Source of the DNA: Burkholderiaceae bacterium
GTDB lineage: Bacteria; Pseudomonadota; Gammaproteobacteria; Burkholderiales; Burkholderiaceae
NCBI GenBank assembly: GCA_023253905.1
Contig: JALREG010000400.1
Coordinates: 1-23,552 of the forward strand
DNA length: 23,552 nucleotides
Direction of reading: 5' to 3'
Position numbers and translations under genes: made by a program. Positions within the stretch are counted from its first letter, which is position 1; each line of letters begins with the position of its first letter. Positions 1 to 8,899 of this stretch are shown piece after piece. A model generated the notes under the pieces. The model saw only the letters and a list, made by a program, of their open reading frames with translations. It did not search any database and had not been told where the DNA came from.

Positions 1-992
1 TTCGTGAACGCGTGCAAACCGGGCGTTCACAGGTCGACATCAGCTTTCCTGAAATCGAGAAATTCGATCACCTGCCACCGGCCCGGACCGACGGCGCCAC
101 CGCATTCGTCTCCATCATGGAAGGCTGCAGCAAATACTGCAGCTTCTGTGTGGTGCCCTACACGCGCGGCGAGGAGGTCTCCCGCCCCTTTGATGATGTG
201 CTCACCGAAGTGGCTGGCCTCGCCGACCAGGGCGTGCGCGAAATCACCCTGCTGGGCCAAAACGTAAATGCCTATCTCGGGCCGATGGGCGATACCGCGG
301 AGAAGGCCGACTTCGCACTGCTGCTGGAATATGTCGCAGACATCCCTGGTATCGAGCGTATCCGCTACACCACCTCGCATCCGCGCGAGTTCTCGCAGCG
401 CTTGATCAATGCCCACGGCGCAATCGACAAGCTCGCCACCCAGGTCCACCTCCCGGTTCAGTCGGGCTCTGACCGCATCCTCGCCGCCATGAAGCGGGGC
501 TACACCGCGCTCGAATACAAGTCCATCATCAGGAGGCTGCGGGTGGCGCGCCCCGAGGTTTGCCTGTCTTCCGATTTCATCATCGGTTTCCCTGGCGAGA
601 CCGAAGCAGATTTCGAACAAACCATGCGACTGGTTGAAGACATTGGCTTCGACGCTTCATTCTCGTTCGTCTTCAGCGCGCGCCCCGGTACGCCCGCTGC
701 CGACCTGCCTGACGACACCGCGCAGGCGACCAAGCTCGCGCGCCTTCAGCGACTGCAGGCCCAGATCGACACCCAGGCCCGCGCGATCAGCGCGGCCATG
801 GTGGGTGGCGTTGAGCGCGTGCTGGTGGAGGGCCGCGCCAAAAAAGACGCTACCGAACTGAGCGGACGCACCTCCAACAACCGCATCGTCAATTTCCCCG
901 GCCCCGACCGTCTGCTTGGCCAGTTCGTGAATGTCCGGATCACCACTGCGTTCCCGCATTCATTGCGTGGAGATGTGCTCATCCATGACTGA
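1..992 (+). CDS. miaB: tRNA-2-methylthio-N6-(dimethylallyl)adenosine synthase MiaB (5' end cut off)
   Basis: MiaB is a radical-SAM methylthiotransferase that adds a methylthio group to i6A37 in tRNAs reading U-starting codons. The reading frame is open from the window edge (first full codon at 3), so the N-terminal UPF0004 domain lies mostly outside and about 330 C-terminal residues remain. The radical-SAM CxxxCxxC cluster motif is seen, with Cys codons at 126, 138 and 147 inside [17 protein letters not shown]. Further MiaB-typical blocks are LLGQNVNAY and [13 protein letters not shown]-terminal TRAM-type RNA-binding domain ([10 protein letters not shown]...[14 protein letters not shown]) closes the protein. 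The stop TGA at 990-992 overlaps the next gene by 8 bases. The order miaB-ybeZ-ybeY-ybeX-lnt is the classic proteobacterial operon, which supports MiaB over the paralogue RimO. Confidence 0.96.
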   Translation, partial: RERVQTGRSQVDISFPEIEKFDHLPPARTDGATAFVSIMEGCSKYCSFCVVPYTRGEEVSRPFDDVLTEVAGLADQGVREITLLGQNVNAYLGPMGDTAEKADFALLLEYVADIPGIERIRYTTSHPREFSQRLINAHGAIDKLATQVHLPVQSGSDRILAAMKRGYTALEYKSIIRRLRVARPEVCLSSDFIIGFPGETEADFEQTMRLVEDIGFDASFSFVFSARPGTPAADLPDDTAQATKLARLQRLQAQIDTQARAISAAMVGGVERVLVEGRAKKDATELSGRTSNNRIVNFPGPDRLLGQFVNVRITTAFPHSLRGDVLIHD

Positions 993-2022
993 GACCCTGA
1001 CCCCGCGCAGTGCTGCGGCGGCACGCGGACGGCGAGACGCGAGGCTCGAATTCGATCTCGGCAACACCGAAGCCACCGGTGACAACCAGCGCCTGGCCAA
1101 TCTGTGCGGCCCACTCGATGCCAACCTCGCACAAATTGCTGCCGCCTACGGCGTGCAGGTGAGCCGCCGTCATGCGCACTTTACTGTTGAAGGCTCGGGT
1201 GCCGCCAATCGTCAGGCACGCGACGCCATCATGCATTTTCATGGGCTGTCGGCGACCGCACTGTCACTGGACGACATTCAACTTGGTTTAGTCGAGCTTC
1301 GTGGTCGCGCCAGTGCGGCAGAAGCGGGCACCGAGGCTGCCGGCCCCGACGACTCACCGGTTCTGCATACCCGCCGCACTGATCTGCAGGGCCGCACCCC
1401 CAGGCAGCGCGAGTACCTGCGCAACATCCTTGCGCATGACGTGTGTTTCGGCATCGGACCCGCAGGAACCGGCAAGACCTATCTCGCGGTGGCCTGTGCC
1501 GTCGATGCGCTCGAGCGCGATGCAGTCAAGCGCATCGTGCTCACACGGCCGGCAGTGGAAGCCGGCGAGCGCCTGGGCTTTCTGCCGGGTGACCTGTCGC
1601 AGAAAGTCGACCCCTATCTGCGGCCGCTCTACGACGCGCTCTACGACCTGCTCGGATTTGAGCGTACCGCGCGCATGTTCGAGAAGCAGGCTATTGAAAT
1701 TGCGCCGCTTGCCTACATGCGTGGCCGAACACTGAACCACGCCTTCATCATTCTCGATGAGGCCCAAAACACCACCCCAGAGCAGATGAAGATGTTTCTA
1801 ACCCGGATCGGCTTCGGATCCAAGGCGGTGGTCACGGGCGACGCCACTCAGATCGATCTGCCAAAGGGTCAGGCATCCGGTCTCATCGAGGCCCGCCGCG
1901 TGCTCGCTGGGGTCCGCGGCCTCGCCTTCACACACTTCGACAGCACCGACGTGGTGCGTCACCCGTTGGTGGCCCGCATCGTCGAGGCTTATGAAAAGCA
2001 CGCCCCCGCTGCCACGCGCTAG
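985..2022 (+). CDS. ybeZ: PhoH-like ATPase YbeZ (PhoL)
   Basis: This is a PhoH-family P-loop NTPase of 345 residues. It is the partner of the endoribonuclease YbeY in ribosomal RNA maturation and quality control, and acts in the cytoplasm. The Walker A motif GPAGTGKT is at residues 158-165 and Walker B (FIILDEAQN) at about 254-262, followed by the family block [19 protein letters not shown]. The first 110 or so residues hold the KH-like N-terminal region typical of YbeZ. I chose ATG 985 because it gives the usual family length and an 8-base overlap with miaB. An in-frame ATG at 973 and codons further upstream lie deeper inside miaB. Its stop overlaps ybeY by 32 bases if ybeY starts at 1991, suggesting translational coupling. 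The family is certain; the exact start is less so. Confidence 0.96.
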   Translation: MTETLTPRSAAAARGRRDARLEFDLGNTEATGDNQRLANLCGPLDANLAQIAAAYGVQVSRRHAHFTVEGSGAANRQARDAIMHFHGLSATALSLDDIQLGLVELRGRASAAEAGTEAAGPDDSPVLHTRRTDLQGRTPRQREYLRNILAHDVCFGIGPAGTGKTYLAVACAVDALERDAVKRIVLTRPAVEAGERLGFLPGDLSQKVDPYLRPLYDALYDLLGFERTARMFEKQAIEIAPLAYMRGRTLNHAFIILDEAQNTTPEQMKMFLTRIGFGSKAVVTGDATQIDLPKGQASGLIEARRVLAGVRGLAFTHFDSTDVVRHPLVARIVEAYEKHAPAATR

Positions 2023-2533
2023 GAAGCTGCGGCACCGTACACGCGTGGCTGCCGCTTCGCTCACGCTCACGCTTCAAACGGGTTCCGGGGTAACGGCCCT
2101 GCCCGCCTCCCGCGCGCAGCTTCGTCGCTGGGCGCTGGCGGTGCTTGCAACCGATGCCGACCTCACCTTGCGGTTCGTCAACCGGGCCGAAGCCTGCGCG
2201 CTCAATGCGGGGTATCGCCAGCGCGACTACGCCCCCGACGTGCTCACCTTCGTCTACGAGCACACCGAGCCGCGCGCTCGGGTTCGTTTACCAGCCAACC
2301 CAACGCCGCGTCTCCAGGCCGACATCGTGCTCTGCGTGCCGGTATTGCGCGAACAGGCCCGCCGCTCGGGCTGGCCGCTTGCGTGGCGCCTTGCGCATCT
2401 GGTGATCCATGGCGTGCTGCACGCGCAGGGCCATGACCATGAGCGCGATGAAGACGCACGTGACATGCAGTCTCTGGAGACGCTCGCCCTCCGACGCTTC
2501 CGAATCCCTGACCCCTATGCCGAGCCCCGGTAG
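1991..2533 (+). CDS. ybeY: Endoribonuclease YbeY (rRNA maturation factor)
   Basis: YbeY is a zinc-dependent single-strand endoribonuclease involved in 16S rRNA 3'-end maturation and 70S ribosome quality control. The zinc signature HGVLHAQGHDH supplies His140, His144 and His150. An arginine at about residue 61 (LTLRFVNRAEA) corresponds to the conserved active-site arginine of the family, followed by the block ALNAGYRQRDYAPDVLTFVY. ATG 1991 gives 180 residues, somewhat longer than the usual 150-160. The extra N-terminus is basic and overlaps ybeZ by 32 bases, so GTG at 2045, just after the ybeZ stop, is a reasonable alternative start. The gene sits between its functional partners ybeZ and ybeX. 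Function is certain; the start is not. Confidence 0.95.
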   Translation: MKSTPPLPRARKLRHRTRVAAASLTLTLQTGSGVTALPASRAQLRRWALAVLATDADLTLRFVNRAEACALNAGYRQRDYAPDVLTFVYEHTEPRARVRLPANPTPRLQADIVLCVPVLREQARRSGWPLAWRLAHLVIHGVLHAQGHDHERDEDARDMQSLETLALRRFRIPDPYAEPR

Positions 2534-2541
2534 GGCAGTCA

Positions 2542-2570
2542 TGGAAAGCACAGGGCTGCCGGTGTATGCT
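2542..2570 (+). promoter_or_regulatory. Possible sigma70 promoter upstream of corC
   Basis: The 65-bp ybeY-corC gap is the only real gap in this operon. It holds TGGAAA (2542-2547) and TATGCT (2565-2570), each matching four of six bases of the -35 and -10 consensus, spaced by 17 bp. Such matches arise often by chance, so this is only a candidate internal promoter for corC-lnt. Confidence 0.25.
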
Positions 2571-2598
2571 CTACGCGTCGTAACAACCGCTCGGATCC

Positions 2599-3480
2599 AT
2601 GTCAGACCCCCTGCCGGCAGGCGAACGAAAACGAACTTTCATCGAACGCCTGTCCGCGATGCTTTTACGCACGCCGGACGACCGACACGAACTGATTGAA
2701 CTCCTTCGCCGCGCGCACGAGCGTTTTCTGTTTGATGCCGAGGCGCTGTCCATGATCGAGGGCGTGCTGCAGGTTTCGCAGTTGTCCGTTCGCGACATCA
2801 TGGTGCCGCGCGCACAGATGGAAGTGATCGAGATTCGCGAAACGCCTGAGCAGTTCCTGCCGCGGGTCGTGAAAACAGCACATTCGCGCTTTCCCGTGGT
2901 CGATGGCGACCGCGATCGTGTGATCGGTATCCTGCACGCAAAAGATCTTCTGCGCCTGCAAATCGATCCGGACGCCGACATTCGCGATCTGTTACGCCCT
3001 CCTGTTTTTGTACCGGAGTCCAAGCGGCTCAATGTGCTGCTGCACGAGTTTCGCGCCGGCCGGCACCATCTGGCGATCGTTGTCGACGAATACGGCGGGT
3101 CGGCGGGTCTCATCACGATCGAAGATGTTCTCGAACAAATCGTGGGCGACATCGAAGATGAATTCGATTTCGACGAGGAATCCGATCACGTCATGCCGGT
3201 TGAGGCCGGTGCGAGCGGCCAGCGTTATCGCGTGCGTGCGCTCGCCTCGATCAGTCAGGTCAATGAGGTGATGCACACCGAGATCGCCGACGAGGGCTTC
3301 GACACCATCGGTGGACTGGTCACCGATCGCCTCGGGCGTGTTCCACGCCGCGGTGAGCGGGTCGCGATCGGCGGCGTGCTCTTCGAGGTGCTTCGCGCCG
3401 ACGCGCGCCAGGCGCATTTGTTCCTGGTTGAGCGCGCCGCCGCGGCGGCGCCGGCGCTCGTCGCGGACGATGCGCGCTGA
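2599..3480 (+). CDS. corC: CorC/YbeX-type CBS-domain protein
   Basis: This 293-residue cytoplasmic protein belongs to the CorC/HlyC family. The family has been linked to Mg2+/Co2+ efflux with CorA and, as YbeX, to rRNA metabolism alongside YbeY and YbeZ. Two CBS domains are visible: one from about residue 63 (VRDIMVPRAQMEVIE through the block ending GILHAKDLLR) and one from about residue 130 (VFVPESKRLNVLL through VDEYGGSAGLITIEDVLEQI). A C-terminal CorC_HlyC transporter-associated domain follows at about residues 205-280 (GFDTIGGLVTDRLGRVPRRG). No membrane segment is seen, so it is the soluble short form, not a DUF21-CorC fusion. The last 11 bases overlap lnt. The substrate role is by family only. 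Confidence 0.93.
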   Translation: MSDPLPAGERKRTFIERLSAMLLRTPDDRHELIELLRRAHERFLFDAEALSMIEGVLQVSQLSVRDIMVPRAQMEVIEIRETPEQFLPRVVKTAHSRFPVVDGDRDRVIGILHAKDLLRLQIDPDADIRDLLRPPVFVPESKRLNVLLHEFRAGRHHLAIVVDEYGGSAGLITIEDVLEQIVGDIEDEFDFDEESDHVMPVEAGASGQRYRVRALASISQVNEVMHTEIADEGFDTIGGLVTDRLGRVPRRGERVAIGGVLFEVLRADARQAHLFLVERAAAAAPALVADDAR

Positions 3481-5014
3481 GCGCGGTTTCACGCCCGCGC
3501 TGCTTGCAGCCCTTGCGCTGGGCCTGATCCACGCTCTTTCTCTGTCGGTCGCAGGTACCTGGTGGCTCCAGTGGCTGGCCTTCGGCCTGTTTGCCGCGCT
3601 CATCGCCGCGCAGGGCGACGCGCGGCGGTTCACACGCCGGTCGGCAGCAATCGGCTTTGCATTCGGGCTAGGCTGGTTTGTCGCGGGCGTCTGCTGGCTC
3701 TTCATCAGCATGCACCGCTATGGCGGTATGCCGGCGCCACTCGCCGGGCTGGCACTCCTCCTCTTTTGCGCCTATCTGTCGATCTTTCCTGCGCTCGCCA
3801 GCGCGCTTGCTGCCTGGCTCAGTCGGACTCGCCGCCCCCACCCAGAGGCCCGCCCGCGCGCCGCTGCCTTGGCCTGCGCGCTGGCAGGTGCCTTCACCCT
3901 GGCGGAGTTGCTTCGCGGGTGGCTGTTCACCGGATTTCCCTGGCTCGCGCCCGGCTATGCGCATACCGATGGACCCTTCGGAGGCCTCGCGCCGCTGGTG
4001 GGCGTGTTCGGCGTAGGCGCTGCGGCTTGTCTGAGCGCGGCACTTACTGCACTCGCGATCCGTGACGGGCTGCGCCACCGAACGCTGCGAGCGGCGCCGT
4101 TCATCACAGCAATCGCGCTTGCCGGGGCAGGGTGGCTTGTTGATCGATACCAATTTGAAACAGCGGCCGCCCCGCCACTTCATGTAGACCTGATTCAAGG
4201 CAACGTCGCGCAGGACATGAAGTTTGACCCTGACCGTACACGCGCCGCGATGAACGCCTACGCCGACGCCCTGCAGCCTGGCCGGGCGCATCTCACCGTG
4301 CTGCCCGAAACCGCCTGGACCATTCCATGGCATCTGACGCCCCCGGATGTCGCTGCGCGAATCCGGGGAGCGCTCGCTACCGGATCACGGGTCGCAATCG
4401 GCATGCCGCTGGTCGCCCAGGAGAACGCCCGGCAACTCACCAACAGCGTCGCAGTGATCGGCCCGGAGGGCACGATCGTCAACCGCTACGACAAGACCCA
4501 TCTGGTGCCGTTTGGCGAGTTCATCCCCTGGGGGTTTCGCTGGTTCGTCGCGATGATGAACATCCCGCTGGGCGACTTTGGTCGCGGACGGGAAAGCCAG
4601 CCCATGCTGGATATTTCAGGTCATCTGATCGCTTTCAACATCTGTTACGAAGATCTGTTTGGCGACGAACTCGCGCGCCAGGTCAGGGCAGGCGCAAACC
4701 TCCTGATCAATGTCAGCAACATTGCCTGGTTCGGCGACTCGCATGCCCAGGAGCAGCACTTGCAGATTGCCCGCATGCGATCACGTGAACTGGCCCGCCC
4801 CATGCTGCGCGCCACCAATACCGGCGTGACGGCGGCGATCGATCATCGGGGCGTGGTGCTCGATCGGTTACCGGGTCTGCAAGTCGGCGCTCTGCGCCTC
4901 ACCATCACGCCTACGCGCGGCATCACACCCTTCGCACGCTGGGCGGATCTGCCAGCGTGGCTGACCGCGTTTGCACTGCTGGCCTCGGCAGCCCTGCTCG
5001 CACGGCGTCGCTGA
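3470..5014 (+). CDS. lnt: Apolipoprotein N-acyltransferase Lnt
   Basis: Lnt is the inner-membrane enzyme that transfers a fatty acyl chain from phospholipid to the N-terminal cysteine of apolipoproteins, the last step of lipoprotein maturation before Lol sorting. The N-terminal 220 or so residues carry several hydrophobic membrane segments. The periplasmic nitrilase-like domain contains the full Glu-Lys-Cys triad: Glu280 (LPETAW), Lys342 ([14 protein letters not shown]) and Cys392 ([10 protein letters not shown]). A last hydrophobic segment near 495-510 anchors the C-terminus, which ends in arginines. The 514-residue length matches E. coli Lnt (512). ATG 3470 overlaps corC by 11 bases, and a longer open frame upstream runs inside corC and lacks family similarity. 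It is the last gene of the miaB operon. Confidence 0.97.
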   Translation: MRAERGFTPALLAALALGLIHALSLSVAGTWWLQWLAFGLFAALIAAQGDARRFTRRSAAIGFAFGLGWFVAGVCWLFISMHRYGGMPAPLAGLALLLFCAYLSIFPALASALAAWLSRTRRPHPEARPRAAALACALAGAFTLAELLRGWLFTGFPWLAPGYAHTDGPFGGLAPLVGVFGVGAAACLSAALTALAIRDGLRHRTLRAAPFITAIALAGAGWLVDRYQFETAAAPPLHVDLIQGNVAQDMKFDPDRTRAAMNAYADALQPGRAHLTVLPETAWTIPWHLTPPDVAARIRGALATGSRVAIGMPLVAQENARQLTNSVAVIGPEGTIVNRYDKTHLVPFGEFIPWGFRWFVAMMNIPLGDFGRGRESQPMLDISGHLIAFNICYEDLFGDELARQVRAGANLLINVSNIAWFGDSHAQEQHLQIARMRSRELARPMLRATNTGVTAAIDHRGVVLDRLPGLQVGALRLTITPTRGITPFARWADLPAWLTAFALLASAALLARRR

Positions 5015-5030
5015 CCTGCGCAATCACGCT

Positions 5031-5048
5031 TGACCCACCCAGGGGTCA
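5031..5048 (+). other. Perfect 6-bp inverted repeat downstream of lnt
   Basis: TGACCC (5031-5036) and GGGTCA (5043-5048) are exact reverse complements around a 6-base loop, 16 bases after the lnt stop. There is no T-run after it, so it is not a canonical intrinsic terminator. It could be a weak RNA hairpin, an operator half-site pair, or chance. Confidence 0.35.
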
Positions 5049-5086
5049 TGCAGCGGGAATCCGTCCGTCGAGCGGAGGAGACCCGC

Positions 5087-5092
5087 TAGAAT
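5087..5092 (+). promoter_or_regulatory. Probable -10 element for the glyQ operon
   Basis: TAGAAT at 5087-5092 matches the -10 consensus at five of six positions and lies 32 bases before the glyQ ATG, giving a leader of about 26 bases. No good -35 is seen at 16-18 bp upstream. Just upstream, GCGGG (5053-5057) can pair with CCCGC (5082-5086). The extended word TAGAATCACG resembles the candidate -10 before dusB (TAGAATCGCG). Confidence 0.45.
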
Positions 5093-5124
5093 CACGGGTT
5101 TCGCAGCGACCGCGGCTCCTCTTC

Positions 5125-6012
5125 ATGCAGACCTTTCAACAAACCATTCTCCGGCTCCAGCAATATTGGGATAGTCACGGCTGCGCGCTTCTTCAGCCCT
5201 ACGACATGGAAGTCGGCGCCGGCACTTTTCATACGGCCACGTTTTTACGTGCCATCGGCCCCGAACCCTGGCGGGCGGCCTATGTTCAGCCATCGCGCCG
5301 CCCCAAAGACGGCCGCTATGGTGACAACCCCAACCGACTGCAGCACTACTACCAGTACCAGGTGGTGCTCAAGCCTTCGCCGCCCAACATCCTGCAGCTT
5401 TACCTGGGCTCACTCGAAGCGCTTGGTATCAATCTCAAGTCCAACGACGTACGGTTTGTTGAAGACGACTGGGAATCGCCCACGCTGGGCGCGTGGGGCC
5501 TGGGCTGGGAGGTCTGGCTGAACGGCATGGAGGTCACGCAGTTCACCTATTTCCAGGAAGTGGGCTCGCTCAAATGCCAGCCGGTGACGGGCGAAATCAC
5601 CTATGGCCTAGAGCGCCTCGCCATGTACCTGCAGCGGGTGGAAAGCGTGTTCGATCTGCGTTGGACCGACGATATCCTCTATCGCGATGTGTTCCATCAA
5701 AACGAGGTGGAACAGTCCACCTACAACTTCGAGCATTCAAACGCGACCATGCTCTTCCGGCACTTCGGCGAATACGAAGCCGAGGCCCGCAAGCTCATCG
5801 AGGCACAGCTCGCACTGCCGGCCTACGAAATGGTCATGAAGTGCTCGCACACCTTCAATCTGCTTGATGCACGCGGTGCAATCTCCGTCACCGAACGCGC
5901 GGCCTACATTGGTCGCGTCCGCAACCTCGCTCGCGCCGTCGCGCAGGCGTTTTATGACTCGCGCGAACGGTTGGGGTTCCCCATGCTCAAAGCGCAGCCG
6001 AAGGCAGCCTGA
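5125..6012 (+). CDS. glyQ: Glycyl-tRNA synthetase alpha subunit
   Basis: GlyQ is the catalytic subunit of the alpha2beta2 bacterial glycyl-tRNA synthetase, which charges tRNA-Gly in the cytoplasm. The 295-residue product has the class II catalytic blocks of the family: [30 protein letters not shown] (about residues 54-66) and [20 protein letters not shown]. The later blocks [13 protein letters not shown] and [20 protein letters not shown] (here [16 protein letters not shown]) are also present. ATG 5125 fits the family N-terminus, and open frame upstream to 4957 has no similarity and overlaps lnt. The glyS gene follows three bases later, as expected for two subunits made in equal amounts. Confidence 0.98.
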   Translation: MQTFQQTILRLQQYWDSHGCALLQPYDMEVGAGTFHTATFLRAIGPEPWRAAYVQPSRRPKDGRYGDNPNRLQHYYQYQVVLKPSPPNILQLYLGSLEALGINLKSNDVRFVEDDWESPTLGAWGLGWEVWLNGMEVTQFTYFQEVGSLKCQPVTGEITYGLERLAMYLQRVESVFDLRWTDDILYRDVFHQNEVEQSTYNFEHSNATMLFRHFGEYEAEARKLIEAQLALPAYEMVMKCSHTFNLLDARGAISVTERAAYIGRVRNLARAVAQAFYDSRERLGFPMLKAQPKAA

Positions 6013-6015
6013 CCC

Positions 6016-8109
6016 ATGACCCGACCGCTGCTGATCGAGCTCTTCACTGAAGAACTTCCGCCCAAGGCGCTATCGCGTATCAGTGAGGCCTTTGCCCAGA
6101 GCCTGTTGAATTCACTTGTCGAGCGCGGCCTCGCCGAGGCCGGCACGGCCATTGAGCGCTTCGCCACGCCGCGCCGACTGGCGGTCCGTATCGCCAAGGT
6201 GCTTGCCCACGCGCCCGAGCGCACCGTCGAAGCCAAAGGCCCATCGGTCAAGGTTGGACTCGACGCGTCTGGCGCACCCACGCAGGCCCTCATCAAATGG
6301 GCTGAGCGCCAGGGCGCAAGCATCGAGGCGCTTTCTCGCGCAAGCGACGGCAAGCAGGAGTGCTTTTACTGGCGCAGCACCGCGCCGGGCGACACGCTCG
6401 CGCAGTGCATCACTGCGCTCATCAACACCGCGCTCGCTGCGCTTCCCATCCCGAAAGTCATGCAATATCAGCTCGCGGACGGCGTCACCAATGTGAGCTT
6501 TGTCCGCCCTGCACACCGACTGATGGTGCTGCATGGGGCTGACGTGATCGAAGCCCATACCCTTGGTCTCACCTCAGGTCGGATCACCGAAGGCCACCGT
6601 TTCCTGTCCGATGGCCCCATCACCATCACCGACGCGCTGGGCTATGAAGCCGCACTCGAATCGCCCGGCAAGGTGCTCGCATCATTCGAGCGCAGGCGCG
6701 ATTGCATCCGGGTTGCACTTGAAACACGCGCTCAGGCGCTTGGCGCCTCCTTGGGCGAGGAAGCGCAGGTGCAGCCGCTTCTCGACGAGGTCACCGCGCT
6801 GGTGGAGTGGCCAGTGGTCTATGTGGGTGAATTCGAGGAGCAGTTCCTGCAGGTGCCGCAGGAGTGCCTGATCCTCACCATGCGCACCAACCAGAAATAT
6901 TTTCCGCTGTTCGATGCTGAAGGTCGGCTGCTGTCGCGCTTCCTGATCGTCTCCAACATCGAGGCTGCCGACCCCTCCGCCATCATCGACGGCAATGAGC
7001 GGGTGGTTCGTCCCCGACTGGCCGATGCCCGGTTCTTCTTCGAACAGGATCGGAAGGCACCACTCGCCGCGCGGGTGGCACAGCTCGGATCGGTCGTCTA
7101 CCACGCCAAGCTTGGCACACAGGCCGAACGGGTCGAGCGCGTGCGCGCCATCGCCGGTGCGCTGGCCAGCCTCGCGGGTCGCGACGCGGAGAAACTCGAC
7201 CGTGCAGCGCTCCTTGCCAAAGCCGACCTGCTCACGGGCATGGTGGGCGAATTCCCCGAGCTGCAGGGGATCATGGGCCGCTACTACGCGCTCCACGATG
7301 GAGAACCCGCCGAGGTCGCTCAGGCGATTGTCGAGCACTACCAGCCACGCTTTGCGGGCGACGCACTGCCGCAAAGTGAGTGCGGAACCCTCCTCGCGCT
7401 CGCCGACAAGCTCGAAACGCTTGCTGGCATGTTCGGAATCGGACAGCTCCCCACCGGTGACAAAGACCCCTTTGCGCTCAGGCGCCATGCGCTGGGCGTG
7501 ATCCGGATCCTGATCGAAAAGCGGCTGTCGCTGCCGCTACCCGCCCTCATCAACGCGGCATTTTCGGCCTTCGGCGATCGGGTCAAACCCGCCCCAGCCG
7601 AGCTCGAAACCTTCCTTCATGAGCGGCTATCGGGTTACCTGCGCGAACGGGGCTATAGCGCCCAGGAAACCGCGTCGGTCGTCGAACAACGCCCGGCAGA
7701 TCTCGCCCGGGTGCCCGACCGACTCGAGGCCGTGCGTGCGTTTTCCCAGCTCCCGCAGGCGCAAGCGCTGGCTGCCGCCAACAAGCGAATCGGCAACCTG
7801 CTGCGTAAATCCGGAGCCGAAGCGGCGCCTGCCACCGACCCGGCGCGGCTGGTTGAACCTGCAGAGGTCGCGCTCGGCGAGGCTGTGTCACGACTCGAGC
7901 CCGAGGTCTCGGCACGATTGGGTCTGCATGACTACGGCGCCGCCCTTGCTCTGCTCGCCGAGGCGCGCGAGCCGGTCGATCGCTTCTTTGATGAAGTCAT
8001 GGTGATGGTCGATGACCCGGCACTGCGCGCCAATCGGCTTGCACTGCTCACCCGCCTGCACGCTCTGATGAACGGCGTCGCCGACATTTCAAGGCTCTCG
8101 GTTGGCTGA
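6016..8109 (+). CDS. glyS: Glycyl-tRNA synthetase beta subunit
   Basis: GlyS is the tRNA-binding subunit of tetrameric glycyl-tRNA synthetase. At 697 residues it is close to E. coli GlyS (689). The N-terminus LLIELFTEELPPKAL is typical. Other family blocks are EEQFLQVPQECLILTMRTNQKYF, DARFFFEQDRK, GMVGEFPELQGIMGRYYA and GDKDPFALRRHALGVIRI. The C-terminal 120 or so residues form the DALR-like anticodon-binding region, ending with VMVMVDDPALRANRLALL. The gene starts three bases after glyQ and its stop overlaps the next gene by 8 bases. In related genomes I recall gmhB lying directly downstream; here the acyltransferase follows instead. Confidence 0.97.
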   Translation: MTRPLLIELFTEELPPKALSRISEAFAQSLLNSLVERGLAEAGTAIERFATPRRLAVRIAKVLAHAPERTVEAKGPSVKVGLDASGAPTQALIKWAERQGASIEALSRASDGKQECFYWRSTAPGDTLAQCITALINTALAALPIPKVMQYQLADGVTNVSFVRPAHRLMVLHGADVIEAHTLGLTSGRITEGHRFLSDGPITITDALGYEAALESPGKVLASFERRRDCIRVALETRAQALGASLGEEAQVQPLLDEVTALVEWPVVYVGEFEEQFLQVPQECLILTMRTNQKYFPLFDAEGRLLSRFLIVSNIEAADPSAIIDGNERVVRPRLADARFFFEQDRKAPLAARVAQLGSVVYHAKLGTQAERVERVRAIAGALASLAGRDAEKLDRAALLAKADLLTGMVGEFPELQGIMGRYYALHDGEPAEVAQAIVEHYQPRFAGDALPQSECGTLLALADKLETLAGMFGIGQLPTGDKDPFALRRHALGVIRILIEKRLSLPLPALINAAFSAFGDRVKPAPAELETFLHERLSGYLRERGYSAQETASVVEQRPADLARVPDRLEAVRAFSQLPQAQALAAANKRIGNLLRKSGAEAAPATDPARLVEPAEVALGEAVSRLEPEVSARLGLHDYGAALALLAEAREPVDRFFDEVMVMVDDPALRANRLALLTRLHALMNGVADISRLSVG

Positions 8110-8899
8110 GCCTGCCCCGCCACTGCCAGCCCCCCCGCCTGCGCTTGGGGCTGCGCGGGCCGTCACCTTCCTGATATTTCAGGCGGTGACGGTGGTGCCT
8201 ATGGCGTTTCTATGCCTCCTGATGGCGCCACTGCCTCGGCCGCTTCGCTACCGGATCACCATCGCCTGGCCACGCTGGCAAGTGATCGCTGCTCGGGCCA
8301 TTCTCGGTATCCGCTGGGAAATTCGCGGCATGTCTAACCTGCCCGACGGACCAGCGATCCTGCTGTCGAAGCATCAGTCGGCGTGGGAGACACTGTTCTA
8401 CCCGTCTTACATGCCGCGCGAACTCTGCTTCGTGTTCAAGCGCGAATTGTTATGGCTGCCTTTTTTCGGCTGGGGTATCGCGCTTCTCGACATGATCCAT
8501 ATCAATCGCGGTCGGGGCGCAGACGCCTTCGAGCACGTCGCCATCCAGGGGGCCGAGAAGCTCGCACAGGGGCGGTGGATCATCATGTTCCCCGAAGGCA
8601 CCCGAACGCCGGTCGGCTCGCAAGGCCGTTACAAATCAGGTGGCGCGCGCCTTGCCGTGCGCACCGGTGCTCCCGTGGTCCCCATCGCCGTGAATTCCGG
8701 TGAATGCTGGCCGCGCAAAGCATTCATCAAACGACCCGGTACCATCACTGTATCGATTGGTCCACCCATCGCCTCGAATGGTCTCAGCCCAGACGCCCTC
8801 AATCGGGCAGTCGAGCAATGGATCGAATCTGAAATGCGTCGCTTAAGTCCCGAACGCTACCTCCCTGCCGCCACCGACCCGGAATCGAAAGTCTCTTGA
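8102..8899 (+). CDS. plsC: 1-acyl-sn-glycerol-3-phosphate acyltransferase (PlsC family)
   Basis: PlsC-family enzymes transfer an acyl chain to lysophosphatidic acid to form phosphatidic acid, the precursor of membrane phospholipids. A hydrophobic segment at about residues 20-42 anchors the protein. The acyltransferase block has H91-QSAW-E96, an HX4E form of the usual HX4D motif, and FPEGTR at residues 163-168 binds the phosphate. GAPVVPIAVNSG is a further family block. I use TTG 8102, which overlaps glyS by 8 bases and keeps the proline-rich head before the anchor. An AAGG at about 8091 lies upstream. No ATG or GTG before the hydrophobic segment offers an alternative. A role in lipid A or ornithine-lipid acylation cannot be excluded, but phospholipid synthesis is the simplest reading. 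Confidence 0.9.
   Translation: MAEPAPPLPAPPPALGAARAVTFLIFQAVTVVPMAFLCLLMAPLPRPLRYRITIAWPRWQVIAARAILGIRWEIRGMSNLPDGPAILLSKHQSAWETLFYPSYMPRELCFVFKRELLWLPFFGWGIALLDMIHINRGRGADAFEHVAIQGAEKLAQGRWIIMFPEGTRTPVGSQGRYKSGGARLAVRTGAPVVPIAVNSGECWPRKAFIKRPGTITVSIGPPIASNGLSPDALNRAVEQWIESEMRRLSPERYLPAATDPESKVS

Noticed and set aside
5053..5086. GCGGG/CCCGC stem before the glyQ -10 as an lnt terminator or T-box leader
   Set aside because: No T-run follows, the loop is long, and there is no T-box sequence; it is too short and too close to the -10 to be a leader riboswitch.
6682..7488. 268-codon minus-strand open frame opposite glyS
   Set aside because: Lies wholly inside glyS and shows no independent protein features or start signals.
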